Shown: in pieces, positions 1-4,950 of the stretch | Layout of the letters: every line of letters starts with the position of its first letter | How positions within the stretch are numbered: position 1 is the stretch's first letter | Assembly (NCBI GenBank): GCA_004299215.1 | Contig: SCTD01000568.1 | Span: 1 to 8,948, forward strand | Length of the DNA: 8,948 nucleotides | Origin: Frankiales bacterium | GTDB lineage: Bacteria > Actinomycetota > Actinomycetes > Mycobacteriales > SCTD01 | Reading direction: 5' to 3' | Translations under genes and position numbers: made by a program | The notes under the pieces: model-generated | What the model was told of the DNA's origin: nothing | The model's input: only the letters and a program-made list of their open reading frames with translations | Databases searched by the model: none

Positions 1-1313
1 TCTCCGGGCTGCAGAGCCGCCTGGCCCGCGCAGCCGAGGCCGCGGGGCTCTCCGGAGGGCGGGCGGCCCCGGGCGCCTACACCGGCGACGTGGTGGACCT
101 GCGCGTCCGCGGCGAGCTGAGCGAGGAGGTGCTCGTCGAGGTGCCGCACGACTCGCCGGCGCTGTGGCGCAGCGGCGTCTACACCGACTGGGACGGCGCG
201 TCGTGGTCCCGTCCTGCCCGGGCGCGGCGGGTGGGTGGTCCGCCGTTCGTGGTCGCCGACGACCCCGGGCGGACCCGCACCGACGACGTGCGGGTGCGCC
301 GCCGCGCGGCCGGCACCGTCTGGGCGCCGGGCCCCGTGCAGGAGGTGTCGCTGCTCGGCAACGCTGTCGGCGTCGACCCGCTGGGCGCGGTCCGCGGACC
401 GACCTGGCCGCTCTACTCGGTGCGCAGCCTGGTCGTGGACCCGTCCGACGAGGAGCTGCGCGGCAGCACCGGCGTGGACCCCGGCGACCCGCGGTGGACG
501 GCCGTGCCGGCGAGCGTCCCGGACCGGGTGCGCGCGCTGGGCCGTCAGCTCGCGGGCGACGCGCCGACCCGGCTCGACGCCGTGCGCGCCGTCGAGCAGT
601 GGCTCGCCGCGAACGCGACCTACCGCCTCGACTCGCCCGTCCCGCGACCGGGGGAGGACGCGGTCGACCGCTTCCTGTTCGTCGACCGGGTCGGCTTCTG
701 CGAGCAGTTCGCCGCGGCGGAGGTCCTGCTGCTGCGCGCGGCGGGGATCCCGGCCCGCTTCGTGACGGGCCTCGCGTACGGCGTCGAGGGCCGGGACGGC
801 TGGCGCAGCTTCCGGCAGAAGGACCTGCACGCCTGGGTGGAGGTCTTCCACCCCGGCATCGGATGGGTCAGCTCGAACCCCACGCCCCCGGCGACCCAGC
901 TCGCGGGCGCACCGCTGCGGGTGCGCGTCGCGGCCAGCCTGACGGGGCTGCTGCAGTCCGCCGACGACGTCCCCGGGGGTCGTCCGGCGCTGGCCTCCGG
1001 CCTGCTCGCGCTCGCCGCCGGGGTGGCCACGGCCCTGCTGGTCCGCCGCCGACGCCGGCCGGTCCTCGCGGCCGAGCTACGACCGCTGCCGGTCCGCACC
1101 GAGGGACGCCCGGCGCTGCAGGCGTTCCTGCGCTGGGACTCCCGGCTCGGTGCGCGTCGCCGGCGACCGGCCGAGTCGCTGCGCGAGCTGCAGGCCCGCC
1201 TCGACCTGCCTCCGGAGCTGCGCGCCGCGCTCGACGTCGTCGAGCAGGAGTGCTACGCCGCGACGCCACCGCCGGACGCGGCCCGGGCGACGACGGTGCT
1301 GGACCGCAGGTAG
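1..1313 (+). CDS. TgpA-type transglutaminase-like membrane protein, C-terminal part (5' partial)
   Basis: The reading frame is already open at base 3, so the N-terminus, expected to hold membrane helices, lies outside the window. Numbering from the GTG codon at 90 for convenience, residue 1 opens a VDLRVRGEL segment typical of the pre-transglutaminase domain. The transglutaminase core follows: nucleophile C204 in VGFCEQFAAAEVLLLRAAG, H247 in DLHAWVEVFHPGIGW, and a third position N263 in SSNPTP, where the family normally has Asp in DPTP. One hydrophobic segment (about 299-318) is followed by a run of arginines and a roughly 90-residue Arg-rich tail, consistent with a cytoplasmic C-terminus after a single TM helix. 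In actinobacteria such genes usually follow moxR and DUF58 genes; that context would be to the left and is not visible. Substrate is unknown. The family assignment is firm, catalytic competence is not. Confidence 0.88.
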   Translation, partial: SGLQSRLARAAEAAGLSGGRAAPGAYTGDVVDLRVRGELSEEVLVEVPHDSPALWRSGVYTDWDGASWSRPARARRVGGPPFVVADDPGRTRTDDVRVRRRAAGTVWAPGPVQEVSLLGNAVGVDPLGAVRGPTWPLYSVRSLVVDPSDEELRGSTGVDPGDPRWTAVPASVPDRVRALGRQLAGDAPTRLDAVRAVEQWLAANATYRLDSPVPRPGEDAVDRFLFVDRVGFCEQFAAAEVLLLRAAGIPARFVTGLAYGVEGRDGWRSFRQKDLHAWVEVFHPGIGWVSSNPTPPATQLAGAPLRVRVAASLTGLLQSADDVPGGRPALASGLLALAAGVATALLVRRRRRPVLAAELRPLPVRTEGRPALQAFLRWDSRLGARRRRPAESLRELQARLDLPPELRAALDVVEQECYAATPPPDAARATTVLDRR

Positions 1314-1340
1314 GTCAGGACGGGGGACTCGGCCATCGGC

Positions 1341-1440
1341 TGGGAGGAAGAACGTGCACCTCTCGTGGAGGCGGGGCAGACCACGCTCAGCGCAGCCCTT
1401 CCGGAGACCTCCCGAGGGGAGGTGCACGCTCTTCCTCCCA
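1341..1440. terminator. Long imperfect inverted repeat between convergent genes, probable bidirectional terminator
   Basis: The 22-bp arms at 1341-1362 and 1419-1440 are reverse complements except for one position (A1352 against C1429). On the minus-strand transcript that position is a G-U pair, so the stem is unbroken in the SnoaL-family message; on the plus-strand transcript it is an A-C mismatch. A weaker inner pairing (TCGTGGAGG near 1363 with CCTCCCGA at 1408-1415) extends the stem. The element sits between the stop at 1311-1313 (+) and the stop at 1455-1457 (-), where a shared terminator is expected. There is no T-tract. The large loop and near-identical arms also fit a dispersed REP or MITE-like repeat. 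Confidence 0.6.
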
Positions 1441-1454
1441 CCGAGACTCGGGCC

Positions 1455-1898
1455 TCAGCGCCGAAGGCGCTTCAGGTGGTGGCTCACGTCGCCCACCTGG
1501 TCGACGTGCATCACCCGGGTGTCGAAGGCCCACCGGTCGCCGACGCGGTGGAAGGTGTCGTCGTAGCGGCCGGTGACGATCACCTGCAGCGGCAGGTCGG
1601 GGGTCGCCTGCGTGACGGAGTAGCAGGCCCGGCTGCGCGCCGTACCGGCGTCCTCGTCCACCTCGATCCGCGCGTTCGTCGTGAGGTGCTGGGTCTTCGG
1701 GGTGCCGTCGTCGTAGATCCGCACTCGCGTCTCGAACATCGCCCGGACACCGTCCCTGCCCTCGAAGAGGGGCCCGTCCGCGGCACCCCGGATGCGGCCG
1801 TGCGCGAAGAGGTCGGCCACCCCGTCGAGGTCGCCGCGGTCGATGCGGTCGGCGTAGGTGTAGAGCAGGTGCTCGATCGCGCGCTCGCTGGTGTCCAC
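1455..1898 (-). CDS. SnoaL-like / NTF2-fold family protein
   Basis: A 147-residue protein read from GTG at 1898. It has the length and pattern of the SnoaL_4-type branch of the NTF2-like cone fold: an N-terminal helix with YTYADRIDRGDLDGVADLFA (12-31), a G-containing segment LFEGRDGVRAMF (44-55), TQHLTTNARIEV (69-80), strands around ACYSVTQ (91-97) and QVIVTGRYDDTF (105-116), then DRWAFDTRV (121-129). Members include dehydratases, isomerases, ring-hydroxylating dioxygenase beta subunits and many proteins of unknown role, so no reaction can be assigned; H71 and D20 are plausible pocket residues by position only. The start is the first in-frame GTG and faces the nucS start across 18 bp. Upstream of it, GGGACAGG on the minus strand is at most a weak ribosome site. 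The gene is convergent with the transglutaminase-like gene. Confidence 0.85.
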   Translation of the reverse strand: MDTSERAIEHLLYTYADRIDRGDLDGVADLFAHGRIRGAADGPLFEGRDGVRAMFETRVRIYDDGTPKTQHLTTNARIEVDEDAGTARSRACYSVTQATPDLPLQVIVTGRYDDTFHRVGDRWAFDTRVMHVDQVGDVSHHLKRLRR

Positions 1899-1904
1899 GA
1901 GCCG

Positions 1905-1910
1905 TAGCCT
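1905..1910 (+). promoter_or_regulatory. Probable -10 element of a leaderless nucS promoter
   Basis: TAGCCT matches the actinobacterial TANNNT -10 pattern and ends 6 nt before the GTG at 1917, the spacing that puts transcription start at or next to the start codon. No Shine-Dalgarno sequence stands before that GTG, which supports leaderless translation. No clear -35 is visible. The element also lies in the 18-bp gap shared with the divergent SnoaL-family gene. Confidence 0.5.
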
Positions 1911-1916
1911 GTCCCG

Positions 1917-2570
1917 GTGCGTCTGGTCCTCGCAACCTGCTCCGTCGACTACGTCGGCCGGCTCACCGCGCATCTGCCGACGGCCACGCGGCTGCTCATG
2001 GTCAAGGCCGACGGATCGGTGCTGGTGCACTCCGACACCGGTGGCTACAAGCCGCTGATGTGGATGACACCGCCGTGCACCACCGTGGAGCTCGACGGCA
2101 CCTGGACGGTGACGAACAAGGGCGGCGAGCAGATCGTCATCACCGTGGAGGAGGTGCACTCCGACAGCGCCCACCACCTCGGCACCGACCCCGGGCTGGT
2201 CAAGGACGGTGTCGAGAAGCACCTGCAGGAGCTGCTCGCGGACCGCTGCGAGGTGCTCGGCGCCGGCTGGACCCTGGTGCAGCGCGAGTACTTCACCGAC
2301 ATCGGCCCGGTCGACCTGCTCTGCCGGGACGACAGCGGCGCGCACGTGCTCGTCGAGGTGAAGCGGCACGCCGAGATCGACGGCGTCGAGCAGCTGACGC
2401 GCTACCTGCAGCGGGTGTCGACGGTGCTCGGCGACGTCAAGGGCGTGCTCGCCGCGCAGAGCTTCAAGCCGCAGGCGAAGGTGCTCGCCGCCGATCGCGG
2501 GATCACCTGCGTGCAGCTGGACTACGACGCGCTGCGGGGGATGGACCCGCACACGCCCACGCTGTTCTGA
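1917..2570 (+). CDS. nucS: Mismatch-specific endonuclease NucS (EndoMS)
   Basis: A 217-residue protein with the characteristic NucS opening MRLVLATCSVDYVGRLTAHL and ADGSVLVHSD...YKPLMWMTPP. The N-terminal half (about 1-95) is the beta-rich DNA-binding and dimerisation domain; the C-terminal half holds a PD-(D/E)xK nuclease core with D133 in DIGPVDLLC, E147 and K149 in LVEVKRH, and Q159 in EQLTRYLQ. NucS cuts both strands at mismatches and is the core of the non-canonical, MutS/MutL-independent mismatch repair of many actinobacteria and archaea. The protein ends in PTLF; a short C-terminal hydrophobic motif is how actinobacterial NucS contacts the sliding clamp, so this is a likely clamp-binding end. 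The start is fixed by the conserved MRLV and by the TAGCCT element 6 nt upstream. Length and residues are normal, with no sign of damage. Confidence 0.96.
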   Translation: MRLVLATCSVDYVGRLTAHLPTATRLLMVKADGSVLVHSDTGGYKPLMWMTPPCTTVELDGTWTVTNKGGEQIVITVEEVHSDSAHHLGTDPGLVKDGVEKHLQELLADRCEVLGAGWTLVQREYFTDIGPVDLLCRDDSGAHVLVEVKRHAEIDGVEQLTRYLQRVSTVLGDVKGVLAAQSFKPQAKVLAADRGITCVQLDYDALRGMDPHTPTLF

Positions 2571-2580
2571 GCGGGGCTTG

Positions 2581-2596
2581 TCACCCGTTCGGGTGA
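2581..2596 (+). promoter_or_regulatory. Perfect 7-bp stem palindrome after nucS
   Basis: TCACCCG-TT-CGGGTGA begins 10 nt after the nucS stop codon. It could be a short nucS terminator, an operator for the next gene, or the first hairpin of that gene's leader. A second small stem, GGGG at 2597-2600 with CCCC at 2610-2613, follows directly. No T-tract follows. The arms are perfect, so it is unlikely to be entirely random, but the sequence alone does not settle the function. Confidence 0.45.
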
Positions 2597-2618
2597 GGGG
2601 AACCGGACACCCCAGTAC

Positions 2619-2684
2619 GACGAGGACAAGGGCGCGCAGAGCGTGCGCCCTTCCCCCGAGCTCGTCCGAGGTCCTCCCTTGTCC
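2619..2684 (+). promoter_or_regulatory. Candidate structured 5' leader with alternative hairpins over the TTG start
   Basis: Two incompatible folds are visible. Fold A: AAGGGCGC (2628-2635) pairs with GCGCCCTT (2645-2652), closed further out by GACGAG (2619-2624) with CTCGTC (2661-2666); the region GAGG (2668-2671) and TTG (2679-2681) stays open. Fold B: GGACAAGGG (2624-2632) pairs perfectly over 9 bp with CCCTTGTCC (2676-2684), burying the TTG start. The shared arm makes the folds exclusive, as in a translational switch. It fits no riboswitch class I recognise. If the start were instead GTG at 2643, part of this would be coding. Confidence 0.4.
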
Positions 2685-4418
2685 CGCGCCCTGCTGTCCT
2701 CCGCCCCTCGTCGTGCCGTCTCGGTCTGCCTCGCCGCAGGCCTGATCGGCGGCCTGCTCGTGGGCTTCGCCGCGGGCGAGGAGCCGGCGTCGCCGGTGGC
2801 TCCGGTCGCGGCTGCCGAGATCGGCCGCACGCCGCTGCCCGCCGGCGACCCCGGACGCGGCCGGGTCGGGGTCGAGCGCAGCGCGCTCGACCTCGCCGCC
2901 GCCCTGGACGCCGTCCCGCTGCGCGCCGACGGCGAGGAGGCCAGCCGCTACTGCCCGGTCGAGCGGCTCGCGGTCCGCTGGGAGGCGCCCCTGCCGGGCG
3001 AGTTCGCCGTCGGCGGTCACATCGACCCCGTCGGGCCGCCCCCCACCGACGAGACCGGCGAGGTCAACGGCCTGGTCGTCTGCGCGGGCTCCTCCTACGC
3101 CTACATGGGCTTCGAGGCCCGCTGGACCGGGGCCGCCTGGTCGGTCGCGGCCGTGCCCTCGCTCAGCGACGAGCACGAGCTCGAGGGTGAGGCGCACGAG
3201 GAGGAGGCGCACGAGGAGGAGCCCTCGCCGCCTCCCGCTCCGCGTACCCCCGCTCCGGCGGCACCGCGCCCTGGGGGCTTCGCGCCGCCGTCGGTGGACG
3301 GCATCGACCCCTACGCGGCGTACGACCCGCAGCGCGCCTGCGACCCGGTCGCCAAGCCGGGGACGGTCGCGCTGCGCGACCTGCTGCTGGGCACCCACCC
3401 GGGGACCCGCAGCCTGGGCATCTCGCGCACCTGCACGGCCCGCGGCACCTCGGAGCACAAGGAGGGGCGCGCCGTCGACTGGGGCGTGCGCGTCGACCGG
3501 CCGCGGGAGCGGGCTGCTGCGGAGGGCGTGCTGCAGCAGCTGCTGGCCACCGACTCGGCCGGGCACCGGCACGCGCTCGCCCGCCGGCTGGGCGTCATGT
3601 ACCTCATCTGGGACCGGCAGATCTGGTCGTCCTACAGCGCGGAGCGGGGCTGGCGGGCGTACGGCGGCGCGAACGCCCACACCGACCACGTCCACATCTC
3701 GCTGAGCTGGGACGGCGCCATGGGGCGCACGTCGTACTGGAGCGGTGCCAACGCCACGCTGCTGCGCAGTGACCCGGAGCTGCAGCTGGTGTCGGGCCAC
3801 TCGGGCCGTGCCGCTGCTGCGCCCGCGCCGCTGCGCGAGGACCGACCGGGCACGCGACGGGGCCGGGACGCCGCCGGCACGGGTCGGGAGGTCCGGGCGC
3901 CATGGGAGCCGCGGTCGCCGCGGCCGGTGCGGTCGCCGCGGCCGACCGACGAGCCCGACCTGGTGCAGCACGACAGCGCCTGGGCGGAGCGACGCCGGGC
4001 CGAGCGGGAGGCCGCCCGGGAGCGGCGTCGGGTCGCGCGGCAGGCGGCGGCGATCGCGGCCGCGGCCGTCGCGCCCGAGGTCGTGCCGGTCGTGGTGCCT
4101 GCTGTCCCCGCGGCGGTCGCGGCGGAGCCGTCTCCGGCGCGCATCCGGACGGCGCGTCCGGAGCGGCCGCGCAGCGAGCAGCCGCGGACGGAGCGGACCG
4201 CACGTCCGGATCAGCCGCGGACGGAGCGGACCGCGCGTCCGGAGCGCGCGCGGACGGAGCAGCCGCGGACGGAGCGGACCGCGCGTCCGGAGCGCGCGCG
4301 CGCGGAGAGCACGCGCACCGAGCGGAAGCGGGCGGAGAGCCGGCGCAGCGAGCGGACGCGCGGCGAGCGCAGCCGGGAGGGTGCGCCGCGCGGCGAGCGG
4401 CCGCGCCGCAGGTCCTAG
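2679..4418 (+). CDS. Secreted M15-like zinc peptidase (ARB_07466/VanY-like fold) with repetitive Arg/Glu tail
   Basis: The product is 579 residues from TTG at 2679. A signal peptide or anchor (R11-R12, hydrophobic 13-32) indicates export. A domain of about 65-160 carries C92 and C135, a possible disulfide pair, and is unassigned. A His/Glu spacer (164-181, HEEEAHEEE) and a Pro/Ala linker follow. The catalytic-type domain (about 207-365) has SEHKEGRAVDWG with H260 and D267, then NAHTDHVHISLSW with H334, H337 and H339: the SxHxxGxAxD and HxxHxH arrangement of zinc D,D-carboxypeptidase-like enzymes and the actinobacterial ARB_07466-like C-terminal domain. A role in peptidoglycan trimming is inferred. 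Residues 370-579 are low-complexity, Arg/Glu/Pro-rich, with a charged helix-like stretch (WAERRRAEREAARERRR) and tandem TERTARPERAR-type repeats. TTG is preferred because GAGG lies 7 nt upstream and the codons between GTG 2643 and 2679 (cct, cga, ggt) are unlike the gene. GTG 2643 is the alternative start, adding 12 residues. Confidence 0.8.
   Translation: MSRALLSSAPRRAVSVCLAAGLIGGLLVGFAAGEEPASPVAPVAAAEIGRTPLPAGDPGRGRVGVERSALDLAAALDAVPLRADGEEASRYCPVERLAVRWEAPLPGEFAVGGHIDPVGPPPTDETGEVNGLVVCAGSSYAYMGFEARWTGAAWSVAAVPSLSDEHELEGEAHEEEAHEEEPSPPPAPRTPAPAAPRPGGFAPPSVDGIDPYAAYDPQRACDPVAKPGTVALRDLLLGTHPGTRSLGISRTCTARGTSEHKEGRAVDWGVRVDRPRERAAAEGVLQQLLATDSAGHRHALARRLGVMYLIWDRQIWSSYSAERGWRAYGGANAHTDHVHISLSWDGAMGRTSYWSGANATLLRSDPELQLVSGHSGRAAAAPAPLREDRPGTRRGRDAAGTGREVRAPWEPRSPRPVRSPRPTDEPDLVQHDSAWAERRRAEREAARERRRVARQAAAIAAAAVAPEVVPVVVPAVPAAVAAEPSPARIRTARPERPRSEQPRTERTARPDQPRTERTARPERARTEQPRTERTARPERARAESTRTERKRAESRRSERTRGERSREGAPRGERPRRRS
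4180..4291 (+). repeat. Intragenic tandem-type repeats coding for an Arg/Glu-rich tail
   Basis: Three nearly identical 31-bp copies start at 4180, 4213 and 4261 (AGCCGCGGACGGAGCGGACC onward); copy 1 differs from the others by A for G at one site. Copies 2 and 3 also share flanking bases (CAG before, GCGCGCGCG after), so spacing is 33 bp then 48 bp. All stay in frame and encode QPRTERTARP units. Degenerate versions continue to the end of the gene. Copy number may vary between strains by slippage. Confidence 0.8.
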
Positions 4419-4750
4419 CCGACGACCGGCAGCAGGCCGTCCAGGTCGAGGACCTTCACCACCCGGCGGACCAGTCGCGAGGGCGAGCGCAGGGCGAGCC
4501 GCCCGCCCCGCGCGGCCAGCGCCCGCTGGACGGTGAGCAGCGCGGAGATGCCGGAGGCGTCGAGGAAGCGCAGCTCGGACAGGTCGAGCACGAGCGTCTC
4601 GGGCGCGGTCGGGGCGGTGACGATCGGCGCCAGGCAGGAGCGCAGCCGGGGAGCGGTGGCGAGGTCGAGCTCGCCGCTGAGCGCGACGACCACGGTCGAG
4701 CCCTGCCGCGTGACGCAGGTGTCCAGCACAGGACCGCCTGTCGCCGGCAC
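4415..4750 (-). CDS. STAS-domain anti-sigma factor antagonist (SpoIIAA/RsbV-like)
   Basis: A 111-residue single STAS domain. It has the family course: VVVALSGELDLATAPRLRSCL (about 20-40), the core strand TLVLDLSELRFLDASGISALL (52-72) with the phosphorylatable serine S66 in DASG, and a final strand with SRLVRRVVKVLDLDGLL. Such proteins bind a kinase anti-sigma factor when unphosphorylated and so free a sigma factor; S66 phosphorylation switches binding off. No partner kinase or sigma factor is in the window, so its pathway is unknown. The GTG start at 4750 is set by GGAGG (4757-4761 on the minus strand) with a 6-nt spacer. It converges on the M15-like gene so tightly that both stops share the CTAG at 4415-4418. 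It is divergent from the dehydrogenase gene, with about 200 bp between starts. Confidence 0.92.
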   Translation of the reverse strand: MPATGGPVLDTCVTRQGSTVVVALSGELDLATAPRLRSCLAPIVTAPTAPETLVLDLSELRFLDASGISALLTVQRALAARGGRLALRSPSRLVRRVVKVLDLDGLLPVVG

Positions 4751-4756
4751 CTTCAG

Positions 4757-4761
4757 CCTCC
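4757..4761 (-). promoter_or_regulatory. Ribosome binding site of the STAS gene
   Basis: GGAGG on the minus strand, 6 nt before the GTG at 4750. It decides the start for a gene with no ATG nearby. Confidence 0.7.
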
Positions 4762-4778
4762 ATCCGGTCCGGCTGGGT

Positions 4779-4796
4779 CCGCGCCGGGCGGCGCGG
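4779..4796. promoter_or_regulatory. GC palindrome in the divergent STAS/dehydrogenase intergenic region
   Basis: CCGCGCC and GGCGCGG flank GGGC, a perfect 7-bp inverted repeat, 29 bp upstream of the STAS start and 155 bp upstream of the dehydrogenase start. Its position would suit an operator or a leader hairpin. In such GC-rich DNA a 7-bp GC palindrome is not rare, so support is weak. I see no clear -10/-35 pair for either gene in the rest of 4751-4940. Confidence 0.25.
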
Positions 4797-4940
4797 GGGC
4801 GGTGGACCTTGCTCGGGCTGGCTTCTCAACCGCGTCCCAGTCTGCCGCACGCGCCGCGCGATGTCCCGCACCCCCCGGCGCGTGGCGTGCGCGCGGCTGG
4901 GAGACTCAGGGCAACCGCCGCGGGCTCGCGGCTCGAGGAC

Positions 4941-4945
4941 AGGAG
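4941..4945 (+). promoter_or_regulatory. Ribosome binding site of the 3-hydroxyacyl-CoA dehydrogenase gene
   Basis: AGGAG lies 5 nt before GTG at 4951. This places the start there rather than at the in-frame ATG at 4861, whose extra 30 residues (Arg/Pro/Gly-rich) do not belong to the dehydrogenase fold. Confidence 0.75.
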
Positions 4946-4950
4946 ATGAC

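Noticed and set aside
164..1576. Long plus-strand open frame overlapping the transglutaminase-like gene
   Set aside because: Arg/Gly/Ala-rich shadow frame that runs through the convergent intergenic inverted repeat; no recognisable domain.
2571..2678. c-di-AMP (ydaO-type) riboswitch before the cell-wall peptidase
   Set aside because: The gene context is right, but the conserved ydaO sequence blocks are not visible and the leader is short.
2643..2678. GTG at 2643 as the start of the M15-like peptidase
   Set aside because: It sits inside a hairpin loop/arm, the 12 extra codons have atypical third bases, and TTG at 2679 has GAGG at good distance. Kept as an alternative.
2727..2729. Cys17 of the peptidase as a lipoprotein attachment site
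   Set aside because: It lies at the start of the hydrophobic segment, not after it, and lacks an L-(A/S)-(G/A)-C lipobox.
4180..4291. CRISPR-like repeat array
   Set aside because: Repeats have almost no spacers, stay in frame and encode a protein tail.
4861..4950. ATG at 4861 as the dehydrogenase start
   Set aside because: It has no ribosome site and adds residues outside the fold; GTG at 4951 has AGGAG 5 nt upstream.
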